From Evernia prunastri (taxonomy: Eukaryota > Ascomycota > Lecanoromycetes > Lecanorales > Parmeliaceae): a DNA stretch of 64,000 nucleotides. The stretch is from the NCBI GenBank assembly GCA_003184365.1, contig NKYR01000088.1, forward strand, positions 71,984 through 135,983, written 5' to 3'. The position numbers and the translations under genes are program-made. Each line of letters begins with the position of its first letter. Within the stretch, counting starts at the first letter, position 1. This document shows positions 32,329 through 42,990 of the stretch, piece after piece. The notes under the pieces were generated by a model. It saw only the letters and a program-made list of their open reading frames with translations. It was not told the DNA's origin and did not search any database.

Positions 32329-34647
32329 ATGTCTAATTCAGGAGGACTTAAAGACCCAACATTAGATCATGTCACATACGGTCGACAATTAGTCGTGCCC
32401 TTAATGGATACTTTCGATCTCAGGAGGAATGATCGTAACCGTGATACCATCAGATGGGATCAAAGCTTGAGCGACTGGAATCGCCTCCTTTCTGATCCGC
32501 ATGCGATCGCCAGTTTTGAATCGAAGCTTTCGATAGTACAGGCCAAATCTTGGAGTCTCTTACGCGATTGGTGGAATGGTGAGTACAGTGACAATAGCTG
32601 GCGCAATAATATGGAGCAATGGAAAGAACGGACAGAAGATGAGGCTAAGAGACCTCAACTCTCAGCCATTGGCGACCCGGCCATCGCGGCCTACCATTGG
32701 TGCCTTTCGGCGCTCTTCTTCTTCGAGATGGTGGGCTTCATTTACTACAATCCAAGGAAAGATATGATACCCTGTGGAGCGCCCGAAGAGGCCATAGATT
32801 TGGAGCAGAGGAAGCTTGCTAAGCTGAACACGATCCGACTAAGGTCGGCTCAACACGCTGTAGCACAGAGATTGGGTTGGTCGGCTCTGCGGCATATTCC
32901 ATTGAATGATGCCGTGACCGAAAATGGGCTAGACTTGCGGAACGCTCATACTTTGGGCAGCACGATGCATCCTTGCCCATGGCTCGATCTTATTGGAGGT
33001 CGACGCGGCCTACCCACGTATCTTTACGATTCAGTTGAAGAGAAGACCGTTGAATCGACTGCCCTTCCAAAACTGGTGGATTATACCTGCGTTAGCCATA
33101 CTTGGGGTCGATTTCGACAAAAAGATGCTCAAGGGAACAGGCTTCCCCCTGTCAGAGTTGAAGCTGTTCCTGAGTGGCCAGTTCCCACAAACAGTCTTTT
33201 CGATATCCATGCAATGTCCCACAATTTCGAACAGTGCCGAGAGACACTAGGACTTGGCCGATATTATTGGTTTGACTTGTTCTGCATACCACAGCGGCAT
33301 GACGATGAAAGCGAAATATTGCAGGACCGCCGAGAATCAGAAATTGCAAGACAAGGCGAAATATTTCGGAATGCAAAGTTCTGCGTCATATGGCTCAATG
33401 ATGGGGCAATAGGTGAGTCTTCCGAGCGCCCGATTCGCTGGGGTGGAGTTCATCGGGCAATTGACTTCCTTGGACTCACATATTTGAAATGCACCGGCCA
33501 TCCAGTCCCACAGACTGCCCTTGATCAAGCGCGAGCAAGGTCGGAGAATGACGATAGCATCGATGTGGTAGACAGGCAGTCAGCGCTATGTATCTGGGAT
33601 GATAATATTCAGCCAGGAGATACTAAGCCGGGACCGAGATGGATGTCTTCTCTCTGGACGCTCCAAGAAGTAGTCCTACGCCCAGATTCTCTCATTGCCA
33701 CGAAGGATTGGAAGATTTTGTCCGACAGGAAGCGTCGACCTATAACTTTCGATGATCTGGTTTCACTAGCAAAAGTCGTCTATGCAAAATTGAGCAATCT
33801 CCCATTGGGCGCTCGTATGCTAATTGGTATTTTTCTCGACGTTCACCTAGCGGAGATGACACCTGTGCGGCTACTATTCCTCTGTCACCAGAGGAAAATC
33901 AGTGACGGACCGCGTGCTGATGCCATCATGTCAGTGCTAGGGTGCACAGATTGGTGGAATGCTTATAAGCCCATAGCTAGACGGGTCACCAGTCAAGACC
34001 TAGTCCTTGGAAAGTTTCCCCTCCCATTTATCCAGGAAGTCGTCAAGAAAATCGGGCCCAAATTCTTCTTCTTCGTCAAAGGCCGCGAGTCTTACCGGAA
34101 TCCGATTCAGACGTGTTTGGCGCGCGAAGCAGTCGGATCCATGCTTCCTTTCGTTGCAGGGAATTGGAGAGCTTCTGTCATGTCGGCCCCCGACGATGTA
34201 TTTTCAAAGGAGGCTTCCATATCAGCTTGGGCTGTCCAACCTAATGGTACAGTCAGAATATCTCGAGCTGCCTGTTTCAATCCACAAGAAGTCTCAGAGT
34301 TTCCAGCCGCGTATCATTCTAACCTTGGATACAAGCAAGATACCAGATTGCACCATATCATGGACAAGGGGCCAGCATACCCGCGCGACGGGCCGCACAA
34401 GACGGAGCAATTTGCCGTCTATCTTCAAAGCAATGGTTCGATCCGGACTGGCATAGTACTTGAAGGACTAAAAATCAAGACTTCGTTGGACAGGAGTAAA
34501 GGGGGCGAAGGGGGAATGCCCATCGAGTCTGATACGATCCTAATCAAGACTGCTATATTTTTCCTTTTCCCCAAGACAGGAGCTGGAGGGGAAGGGCAAG
34601 CTGCGCCGATACCAACCGAAACTGCTGTGGATTGGCTTGTGCTCTAG
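32329..34647 (+). CDS. HET-domain protein (heterokaryon incompatibility type)
   Basis: Intronless frame of 772 aa. The HET domain shows its three usual blocks: LVDYTCVSHTWGRF (about residue 248), GRYYWFDLFCIPQR (about 308-325) with a following RRESEIARQGEIFRNAKFCV, and RWMSSLWTLQEVVLRPDSL (about 440-460). HET domains have TIR-like folds and trigger incompatibility or cell-death responses in Pezizomycotina. A long N-terminal helical region (DWNRLLSDPHAIASFES) precedes the domain. No NACHT, WD40 or other signalling domain follows, so this is a stand-alone HET protein. Whether it has a true allorecognition role is unknown. Confidence 0.92.
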   Translation: MSNSGGLKDPTLDHVTYGRQLVVPLMDTFDLRRNDRNRDTIRWDQSLSDWNRLLSDPHAIASFESKLSIVQAKSWSLLRDWWNGEYSDNSWRNNMEQWKERTEDEAKRPQLSAIGDPAIAAYHWCLSALFFFEMVGFIYYNPRKDMIPCGAPEEAIDLEQRKLAKLNTIRLRSAQHAVAQRLGWSALRHIPLNDAVTENGLDLRNAHTLGSTMHPCPWLDLIGGRRGLPTYLYDSVEEKTVESTALPKLVDYTCVSHTWGRFRQKDAQGNRLPPVRVEAVPEWPVPTNSLFDIHAMSHNFEQCRETLGLGRYYWFDLFCIPQRHDDESEILQDRRESEIARQGEIFRNAKFCVIWLNDGAIGESSERPIRWGGVHRAIDFLGLTYLKCTGHPVPQTALDQARARSENDDSIDVVDRQSALCIWDDNIQPGDTKPGPRWMSSLWTLQEVVLRPDSLIATKDWKILSDRKRRPITFDDLVSLAKVVYAKLSNLPLGARMLIGIFLDVHLAEMTPVRLLFLCHQRKISDGPRADAIMSVLGCTDWWNAYKPIARRVTSQDLVLGKFPLPFIQEVVKKIGPKFFFFVKGRESYRNPIQTCLAREAVGSMLPFVAGNWRASVMSAPDDVFSKEASISAWAVQPNGTVRISRAACFNPQEVSEFPAAYHSNLGYKQDTRLHHIMDKGPAYPRDGPHKTEQFAVYLQSNGSIRTGIVLEGLKIKTSLDRSKGGEGGMPIESDTILIKTAIFFLFPKTGAGGEGQAAPIPTETAVDWLVL

Positions 34648-35384
34648 AGTGGCTTTGGCATAATGGGCCCATTTGGATTTCGACCTATCCCATCCGGTGA
34701 AGATAGATAAAATCATGTATTACGAGCGACGACAAGTGATTTTCTTATGCTCGGGGAACGACTGATGAACAGGTGTTTGGAGAAAAACCGTATCTCTTGG
34801 GAGTTGAATTGGATCTGCTGTTGACTGTCTTTCAAAGTCGCCTCACGTCTCTTCCTGTTGCCTGATTTTTGGGTTATCGTAACTCTGCACCACATCTACC
34901 AGGTCTGCTTTGTTTCTGGGCCTACAGCATAGATTTTCAGCGGTAAAATCAAACTTCATGAAGCTCTGCTTTATGACGGGAAACTCTGAAGCTGCCTGGG
35001 ATATATGCACTTTTCAAGCGTATTGACGTCCACCTTTGCGCGGCTTTGTGACGCAATCGCCGTACAGTCGTGGATGACCACATGAAACGATCATGATGAT
35101 CGATATGCCACTGGGCGCAGGTTCAAAGGTCTCTCAACGAGGTCTCTGATAGCATCGGATTGGAATTGACCCTGTACTGTTGTAGAAATGCGTATGCGTC
35201 TGTTTCTGCCTTCGCCTCGAGACGGGCTGATTAGGTAATGCTCTTATTGGAGGGTATGCTGTAATGAACTTGCGATATGATTGGTCTCCCACAGAGAGGC
35301 TGACCGTAGGCTACACTGTACAGCCTCCCCTCCCTAAGCGAGGCTGAGTGTCAGCTCCTCGCACCATTACGATTAGAATAGAGA
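34648..35384. other. Intergenic region
   Basis: About 740 bp without a supported gene. Confidence 0.5.
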
Positions 35385-36854
35385 ATGCGAATCCGACAAT
35401 GTGTCTTTTTCTCAAATCTTGAATGCAATTGCGGCAGGCATCTGTCGCTTTTGTGCCAAATGAGCGACTCAAAAGTAACGAGTATCACCGCAGCTTTGGG
35501 CTCCGTGATAGGGTATCTGGGCGGGGAGGTCTCTCAGAGATGGTCGTTCGAAAGGCTGCTCTGGCCACAGCGGTATTATCATCACATTGATGTCTTAGAT
35601 TATGTGAAAATGAGTCTCCTGCTGCCAATGGGCGGCCCTATCCATCGCGCGGCGTTGGAGACGCTGGACGGCTTTTTGCGACAGGGATTGTACAAGGGAG
35701 GCATCCGCGGAGACATGCTGGGAACGGCTTTCTTTTCCGAGCAGGAGAGTATAGCGTATTACCATCGCACGGCGAGCAGTGAGGTAGAATGCCGCGAACG
35801 CAAAAAGGTTCGCAATGGTTTTTGGCCACAGGTATTAAAGCACACTGCGAGCAAACACCGCACAGAGGCCAAGCTCGATCAACTTGACCACAGAAAGCAG
35901 GACCGTATCCCCGGCCGCCGGACGACACATACAGTGTACACCCTGGACCTGAGATGTTTGGGCCAGTCCGCGGATATCTCTCGGCAGGAAAGAACACAAA
36001 AGCTATCGGAGGACAAAGCTACGTTCCAAACCTTCATTGGTATCGTTTTGAGCGAGACCAGTACGATTGCTGTTGCAGTGACAACAAGTGTGTGGCTTCA
36101 CAACTACTGGCTGACCAGCTACCTATGCGTCCCGCTGGCACTGAGATCTCTTGCTCTTATATTCAGTGTACGAAGAGAAGCTCTGCAAGTCCCAGTGCAC
36201 CGAACAGGCTCCGAAATAAAAAATTCATCGCTAGCAACGAATAGCCCGGGTAACAGTGATTTACGGTCCTACTCCGATGAAAGAGCAGACCCGCAAAAGC
36301 AAATGATTCCCCACGGCAAAAGTGAACAGCGGTCAGAACCCAAATCCATTCTGGAGCTAGATATTCCGAACAACGGATTCGCGGTCATCATCTCCGCGTA
36401 CCCGCTAGACAACACAGTGCTGCAATTCTTCCGCCACTACGGCCATCCAATCCGACATTCAGCCTTTGACCGTATGCGCGAGATCATCTCCATGGCAATC
36501 GTGTGGGCCTTCGTGCTCTACTTCCCCGCCGGTCTCATCGTTTCCGTCTGGATGGATACCAACGCACAGTTCCTGTGGCTGGCGTACGAAACGTACACGG
36601 TTGCGGCGATGCATCTCGTACGCCTTGCCGGTTGGAGCGACTGCGGTAGAATTGAAACGAAGGTCGCTGAAGAGCTCGAGCGCGGCAACACTGTCCTGCT
36701 CGAGAGCGGTGGCGTGTTGCTCTCGGCGCATTTGGAGATGGAGGAGGTCGAGAGCTATGCTCTGGGTCAATGCATGGTTAAAGATATTCTGGAGGATAAC
36801 GGAAAGCAGATGATGGCTTCGGGAAGGTGCCCATCACCTGTACCTGCTTTGTAG
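35385..36854 (+). CDS. Orphan membrane protein, unknown function
   Basis: Intronless frame of 489 aa. The start could equally be the in-frame ATG at 35460 (MSDSKVTSITAALGSVIGYL), which would put a hydrophobic segment at the N-terminus. A conserved-looking LLLPMGGPIHRAALETLDG follows. One strongly hydrophobic region lies near residues 215-260 (VAVTTSVWLHNYWLTSYLCV) and another near 366-388 (SMAIVWAFVLYFPAGLIVSV). Between them is a polar Ser/Lys-rich loop. The C-terminal part is soluble and acidic. I do not recognise the family. The topology suggests an integral protein with about three to four helices, but no transport or enzyme motif is visible. Confidence 0.7.
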   Translation: MRIRQCVFFSNLECNCGRHLSLLCQMSDSKVTSITAALGSVIGYLGGEVSQRWSFERLLWPQRYYHHIDVLDYVKMSLLLPMGGPIHRAALETLDGFLRQGLYKGGIRGDMLGTAFFSEQESIAYYHRTASSEVECRERKKVRNGFWPQVLKHTASKHRTEAKLDQLDHRKQDRIPGRRTTHTVYTLDLRCLGQSADISRQERTQKLSEDKATFQTFIGIVLSETSTIAVAVTTSVWLHNYWLTSYLCVPLALRSLALIFSVRREALQVPVHRTGSEIKNSSLATNSPGNSDLRSYSDERADPQKQMIPHGKSEQRSEPKSILELDIPNNGFAVIISAYPLDNTVLQFFRHYGHPIRHSAFDRMREIISMAIVWAFVLYFPAGLIVSVWMDTNAQFLWLAYETYTVAAMHLVRLAGWSDCGRIETKVAEELERGNTVLLESGGVLLSAHLEMEEVESYALGQCMVKDILEDNGKQMMASGRCPSPVPAL

Positions 36855-37459
36855 TGAGACCGACATACGCGGTTAGAGTAAGTCGGGGATTTGTATTACA
36901 TTGTAAAGAGAGTTGAGTAGCAATGTAAACTATTAGAGTTGTAGTAACGTAAATTATATAGACGAGAGATGATAAGAAACTTCGGAACTAATAGTCACGA
37001 TATCGTAAAAATGGAAGCGTCAGCCTCTGAACGATGCTTGTAATCCACTCACAGAGTCACAATATACTGAATGTTATCAGTATACTTATTCGGTCGAAAT
37101 GTTAATTATTCTGATGGGGTGATAGTATCAGTAGCCCGTATTCTAAAAGCGGTAGCCTCGGACTTCTTTCCGCGCCAAGAGATGCTCTGCAAGCAACATC
37201 CGACCACTTTCCAAGACCACCGTTCTGCCGCCAACAACAAATCGTCTTTGTTCATTTACTAGATGGTCTTTGGAGCTGCTATGACTGTTTCAGTGAGTGC
37301 AGTGACATCGGTTTGCTTGGGCCGAGCGGCCCGCTAGGACAAAATGGAGTCTCGAGCAAGCATTGAAAATTCTCTGGTAAATCGCTGCTGTCATCATTGC
37401 TGATCAATTTGGGGAGATCTTCATAGCCTGCCCTTACCATCTCGACTCGCTTGAAGGTC
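36855..37459. other. Intergenic region
   Basis: About 600 bp, AT-rich near 36900-37100. Promoter region of the TTI1 gene. No gene seen. Confidence 0.5.
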
Positions 37460-40400
37460 ATGGAGGAGCCTCGAGTGAAGGCTTTCCGCGCCTTGAAGCC
37501 GCCGTGCGTGGAACTCAGTCAAGTTGCCTTGCGGTACAAGGGTAAGAAAGCTACGACAAAAGATATTATTGCCACATTAGAGAACCTCCATGAGCCCCTC
37601 AAGATCCTCAGTGGTCAAGCCAATGCATTAGACTCCAAGCTGGCTGATTATGTCTTCTTCCCTCTTTCTCACATCTTTCGCGACAGCAAAGACTTGCCAG
37701 TCCGAGCTGTTGAAGTCGCCTTACACTGCCTACAGATTCTTATCTCGCAGGGCTGGAGGATTCAACTATTATCTGAACTGGGCAGACAGCTTTTGATCCT
37801 CTTGTGCTTCTTGGCTGGGGGAAGTTCCACGGACACGAAAGTCAAAGATGTTAACGAGGAGCTTTCCGCAACCGCTTTTGGATGCTTAAGCATTCTCTTC
37901 CAGTCTTCGAATGGCGCTGGTCTAAGTGTCGACTCTGTAGATTCAAAGGACATTCCCATTCTAGGCCACGCTGTTACAGTAATGCTCGATGGTGTTACAG
38001 ACGGTCCCTCGGTCAATGTGAGGTTGTCTGCCTTGAAGGCATTGGACTCTTTAGTCAAAGGCATCGCAGATGAGGAGGCCCTGAAGGGGATCTTTCCGGG
38101 AATTGTATCGTCGTTGACTAAAGTGCTGTCATCTAGAGGTAGCTCAAAACCGTCTTACAAGGTCCTTGCTGCAAGCCTTGGTATCCTGACGCTTATCGTT
38201 TGCAAAGTCATTAATGATGGTAAAGTTGCGGATGCTAGCAACATTCAACAGAGTCCAGTGGTGGCCACCAAAGGCAACAAAGGTGAGATGGGATCTTGGG
38301 CTACAGCTACATCAGCCCAAGTCAGAATGGCTTTGGCAAATATCATGCCGTTACGATATCATGACAGATCAGAGGTGCGAGATGCACTCACGCAGCTGTG
38401 CGTTTCGATTATACAAGAATGCCGCACATCATTATCGCAGTCAGTACCGATGCTGACCGAAACACTTGTGGTGCTTTGCAGTCATGCTCGCAACACGGCT
38501 GCTTATTTCAATCTTGGTAGTATCTTTGCTGCGGACAGCGGTCTACTTGATATTATTAAAAGCTCATTGCAGGACTGGATCGTGGCTTTACCCAGAGTGA
38601 TGCAGTCGAACGACGATAACAAGAAAAAAAGAACCATTGAGCAAATCTCCACCGCCTTCCATCTTCTCGAAAGTCACGATATCAGCCTTGACGTCTTGGA
38701 TGATTCGATGGCTATCAACTTACGCGCCAGTGTTTCTGCCGCTATGCAGGCGTCTCCAAGGGCACGTCCTATTACAGAAAGTAGCCTCGAAGTCTCAGAG
38801 CTAATACAGTCCGCTAATACCGCTTCGAAATCAGCGATGGTCTTTCAGCCTGTGCTTTTCGGCGAGTCGAGCATTCATCCAATAATGATCAGGCTCAAAG
38901 AACTGGCTGCGCAACTCCAGGATGCACCACTGTCATCCAGATTGCAGCGAGACATTGTCAGTACTCTAAGAACCACATCTGAAGAAGAGCAGCTGGCTGG
39001 GCTCTGGCTGTCGCTGCAGTTCTTGGATCATGTTTCTGCAGAGTCAGCAATGGTAGATCAATATTTGAACCTCCCAGCTGGCCAGGACTTACAAAACTTG
39101 CTGCTAGACGATGTTTACTCTTTCTCACTAGACGTATTATCAAGATCCACCTTCGAAAACGAGCATCGATGGACGCTCCAGGGACTTGCGCTCGAAGCCA
39201 TAGCTTTGCAAGCTCGCAGCCTCAAAGCAGATTTTCGTCCTGAGCTGGTTGACGCTCTGTACCCGGTTCTCGAGCGACTTGGCTCAAACAATGCAGCTCT
39301 CCAACAGCACGCCATAACATGCCTTAACTTGGTGTCGACCGCGTGTAAATACCCGAATTCTGCTTCCTTGATCATCGACAACGCCGACTACCTCGTTAAC
39401 GCTGTGGCCCTCAAACTCAATACGTTTGACATTAGCCCTCAAACACCCCAAGTCTTAGTCATGATGGTCCGATTGTGCGGTTCGGCTCTGATACCCTACC
39501 TCGACGACTTAATTGAATCCATTTTCTCCATCCTCGCATGCTATCACGGCTATCCCAAGCTTGTCGAATCGCTGTTCTCCGTTCTCAACGCCATTGTTGA
39601 AGAAGCTGCCAAATCATCTACACGGGCCATCAATTCTGGCACTGATACCACAACCCGACCTAAAGTCTACAAGCCATCCACTATAACAGACCTGGCGCTA
39701 ATTCTACGCTCAAATAGAGACCGAAACAGCCAGCCACTCTTATCCCCGGAATCCCCTCCATCACCTGTACGCTCATCCGTGGAGCCCCTATCGCAACAGG
39801 ACTTCCCGCCGCTCAGAGAACCAGAAGACGATCCACAAACTCCAGCGGATCCCCCTGGCCCGGTCCTTTCCAAAACCCACACTCTCCTAACCTCTATCAC
39901 CAACTTGACGCCTGCTCATCTGACCACACCTTCGCCTCCCCTCCGCACACATATCCTCAATCTCCTCACCACTGCTCTCCCGGTCTTGGCCTCGGACACC
40001 AATACATTCCTGCCAATAGCAGCGCAACTCTTCTCCTCCATCGCTACCCGCCTTTACGATCCCGAAGCGTACACGAACCTTGCAGCAGCTCAGGCTCTAG
40101 CCACGCTGTGCGAGTGCGCAGGAGACTTTCTCTTCACCAGAGTGGAAGGAGAGTGGGACAAAGTGCTTGGAATGTACAAGCGAGTGGAAGGGGAGATGAG
40201 GGAGGAAAGCCGAATCCACAGCAAAGGGAACGGGAAGGGGCTCAAGGGCATGAAGTGGAGGGTCTGGGACGGTGTGGTCCAGTTGCTGCTGGCGATGGTG
40301 AAAAACGTGGGGGTCAACGAGGACATGGAGGACGGAGTCTTCGAGGTGCTTGGAGGTTTGGCGGGGGAAAGGGCGGACGTGAGAAGCGTCCTCGACGATC

Positions 40401-40516
40401 TCAACGCGGATGCGCTTTGGCTGCTTGAAGAGAAAGCAAGGAGGAACAACGGTGGGCCGAAGCTCGTGAAGCCGGAGGGGGTAGAAGGGTGCGAGTTCGC
40501 GGACCTGGACCTCTGA
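37460..40516 (+). CDS. TTI1: TTT complex subunit TTI1 (Tel2-interacting protein 1)
   Basis: HEAT-repeat scaffold of the Tel2-Tti1-Tti2 complex, which helps mature and stabilise PIKK kinases (TOR, Tel1/ATM, Rad3/ATR). Intronless, 1018 aa from the ATG at 37460. The first block FRALKPPCVELSQVALRYKG and then KLADYVFFPLSHIFRD are the recognisable N-terminal signature of the family. The rest is a run of hydrophobic helical repeats (ILISQGWRIQLLSELGRQLL; FGCLSILFQSSNGAGLSVDS). A Pro/Ser-rich linker (about residues 765-830) precedes a C-terminal HEAT block. The assignment rests on pattern recognition of the N-terminal signature and the overall size (about 1000 aa). Confidence 0.85.
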   Translation: MEEPRVKAFRALKPPCVELSQVALRYKGKKATTKDIIATLENLHEPLKILSGQANALDSKLADYVFFPLSHIFRDSKDLPVRAVEVALHCLQILISQGWRIQLLSELGRQLLILLCFLAGGSSTDTKVKDVNEELSATAFGCLSILFQSSNGAGLSVDSVDSKDIPILGHAVTVMLDGVTDGPSVNVRLSALKALDSLVKGIADEEALKGIFPGIVSSLTKVLSSRGSSKPSYKVLAASLGILTLIVCKVINDGKVADASNIQQSPVVATKGNKGEMGSWATATSAQVRMALANIMPLRYHDRSEVRDALTQLCVSIIQECRTSLSQSVPMLTETLVVLCSHARNTAAYFNLGSIFAADSGLLDIIKSSLQDWIVALPRVMQSNDDNKKKRTIEQISTAFHLLESHDISLDVLDDSMAINLRASVSAAMQASPRARPITESSLEVSELIQSANTASKSAMVFQPVLFGESSIHPIMIRLKELAAQLQDAPLSSRLQRDIVSTLRTTSEEEQLAGLWLSLQFLDHVSAESAMVDQYLNLPAGQDLQNLLLDDVYSFSLDVLSRSTFENEHRWTLQGLALEAIALQARSLKADFRPELVDALYPVLERLGSNNAALQQHAITCLNLVSTACKYPNSASLIIDNADYLVNAVALKLNTFDISPQTPQVLVMMVRLCGSALIPYLDDLIESIFSILACYHGYPKLVESLFSVLNAIVEEAAKSSTRAINSGTDTTTRPKVYKPSTITDLALILRSNRDRNSQPLLSPESPPSPVRSSVEPLSQQDFPPLREPEDDPQTPADPPGPVLSKTHTLLTSITNLTPAHLTTPSPPLRTHILNLLTTALPVLASDTNTFLPIAAQLFSSIATRLYDPEAYTNLAAAQALATLCECAGDFLFTRVEGEWDKVLGMYKRVEGEMREESRIHSKGNGKGLKGMKWRVWDGVVQLLLAMVKNVGVNEDMEDGVFEVLGGLAGERADVRSVLDDLNADALWLLEEKARRNNGGPKLVKPEGVEGCEFADLDL

Positions 40517-41548
40517 AAGACGGAACGACAGACGGGATCGGCTTCCTCTCTTCAGGATGCTCATGTATTTTTCGTCCTTCCCTGGACAATCTCGCGTCAA
40601 TTGTGGACCCTCCACGGCTTTGGCAGCACTTGAGGCGACACTGTTCTCAGCACCGCTCAGTTCAAGCGGTTAAATATTTCCGCACATATCTTTCTCAATA
40701 TAAATATCAAGAAAATCAAAAACATCATTCCTCAGACACGACCAGCTCGGCCCTCTATATCCATACGCCTATCATATCCTCGATATCAATATCGAAATCA
40801 CTGCACATCCCTACACCGACATACTGAACCGTACTCGACCACCATGCAAAAAAAATAAAAAATCCGACGAAGCCCTCCAGGAAGCAGCCGTTGAAGATTT
40901 AATCCAGCGCGCGACACCGAGAAGCTCAAAGTGGGTCATGATGGACAGGATACATCCGGTAGAATGGGGTCGAATACCATGGTGCCCCGCGTCGGTGTTG
41001 GCCCAAGTGTCCATCCGTATCTTCTTTGTTCCAGAAGAAGACACCGAGCTTTCCGGTCATGTTACACATCTGACTTTAGAAGAGAACGAACTACATGTGG
41101 GAAATTTTCGGCGAAGCTGTGATATTGGTTTAGTATAGTCAGGGAGCTGTATGAGGGGACTGATTGTCCGATTGCAAAGAAGGTGATGTAGAGGATGCCA
41201 GGGGGTGTATGTCTGATCTTGAGGTGGAATTATTGACAAGTGAACGAAAGCGTGGAATACATAGCCGGGGTCAGGTGCGCAGATAGTCACATTCGTAAGC
41301 AATCGTGTTAGAAATCGATGTCATTAACATTCCCTAAGCATTTGAGGGGCAAGGTGAGCAGTGATCTTTGTATTAGATGCATTTCGCGTAGTATCGATAC
41401 CACTTGAGAATTAAGGATCGAGCAGAGCAGATAGAATTGTCACAAGAGTGGAGTGATTGCACCAAGGAAAAGACGACACACGACCCGAATCAAGCCAGAA
41501 AGACACAGAAGAAGTATGAGTACTGTCCAGAATAGCGAGACCGAGAGC
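40517..41548. other. Intergenic region between convergent genes
   Basis: About 1.0 kb between TTI1 (plus) and eIF5 (minus). Both 3' ends lie here. Short frames near 40930-41140 on the plus strand are not supported by any family resemblance. Confidence 0.5.
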
Positions 41549-42990
41549 TCACTCCTCCTCGGACTCCTCCTCGTCGCTTTCAGCAGTATTCAACCACTCC
41601 AAGAACGGCTCAGCAGACTTGCGGACCTTCTTGCTGGTGGCGAGGTCCACATATTTTTTGCTAGCCTTGGAGCCCCAGCTCTTGAGCACGTCTTCGGAAA
41701 TGAGGTCCTGCTGGTAGAAGGCGAGCAGTATCTTGGGCACTTGAGGGACAAGCTTAGGGTGCTCATTGCCAACGAAACGTTCGGTGCCACCGAGGAAGGC
41801 CTTTTCGTGACGCTCGGAGGTGATCATCTATTGCAAGTCAGTCATGCAGCAAGTAATCAGACGGAAGAGGAAGGACAGACCTTCTTGAGCATGCTGGCAC
41901 GAGTAGGGATCTGTTCGACGATAGAATCGTCAAAGATGGTTTGAGCAAGCACGGTCAAAGTCTTATGCTTGTTCTCGATTCCCAACTCTTTGGCCTTGAT
42001 GTAGATGTCCACGTCCTCTACTTCTTTTACACCGCCCTTCTTTGACTGAGCAGAGCTGATGACCCAGCTACCAAGTTGGTCGTAGGGGCTGTTGCCACTT
42101 CCCTCGCCTTCGCCTTCCTCGTCGTCACCGTCGAGTGTGAGCGTCTGCTTGAAATCATCTGGGAGCTCTTGGGCGCGAGCTTTGACAGCGGCCTCGGAGA
42201 CATCCACGGTCCATTGGTCATCCTTGGCATCAGATCCATTCAAGTCTTTGGCTTCAGCGTTGATGCGACGGGTAAGCTCATCATCGCTACCAGCTTCCAA
42301 TGCAAGGTCTCCATCTTCCGCGTCGGCATTGTCAGAATTGCTACCATCGGGAGATGCGTGTCCGTTGCCGTTCTGATCGGCATCACCGTTTTCCTTGGCC
42401 TGAGCTCGGCGTGCTTTCTTCTCAGACTTGTCTTTTTTGCCCTTCTTTGGCTGGGTCTTGAGAATGAAGGAGCTAAGCTTGAGACGACCGTCTACATCAG
42501 AGCGTCGGCCACAGGCCTTGCAGTCCAGCGTGATATGTTCATCCTTGATCTTGACTTCCGTCTCCGGATTTTTGCACATCTTGCAGAGGACAAATTTATT
42601 GATAAATCCGTCAAGATAGTCTTGGAGCTTGGAAGCTTCATGCGCCCCATTGATAATCCAACGGTCATCGGCAGGATTCGTGTTCGTCTGAGCACCAAGC
42701 TCGAAGCCGAAATACTTTATCACGTCTGAACTGATGTTAGCGAAACATGTCTCGATCAAGGACTGCAGTGTACCTACAAGACGGTGGTCGCGCCAAAGAC
42801 TGAGCAACACCGCTCAGATTGACGATAACAGTCTTGATCCCGTTGCCTTTACCTTCAATCTTGGACTGAAGACGTTCCATCTTGTAGCGATAGAAAGGAT
42901 CGGCGACATCCTGTCATAGAGGTTAGCAGACCACGGGCAGGCGACGGAAAGGAATGGATTACTAACCCGACGAATGTTGAGGGTAGCCAT
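41549..42990 (-). CDS. TIF5: Translation initiation factor eIF5
   Basis: GTPase-activating protein for eIF2-GTP-Met-tRNA in start-codon recognition. Four exons on the minus strand (42967-42990, 42778-42910, 41881-42725, 41549-41827; introns 56, 52 and 53 nt) join to 427 codons (426 aa). The start MATLNIRRDVADPFYRYKME carries the catalytic Arg (RR) of the GAP domain. A C4 zinc ribbon follows (FVLCKMCKNPETEV, then LDCKACGRRSD). The central linker is rich in D, G, N and S. The C-terminal W2 domain (about residues 260-415) ends in an acidic tail after EPFLEWLNTAESDEEE. The first exon encodes only eight residues, as is common for this gene in filamentous fungi. Confidence 0.96.
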
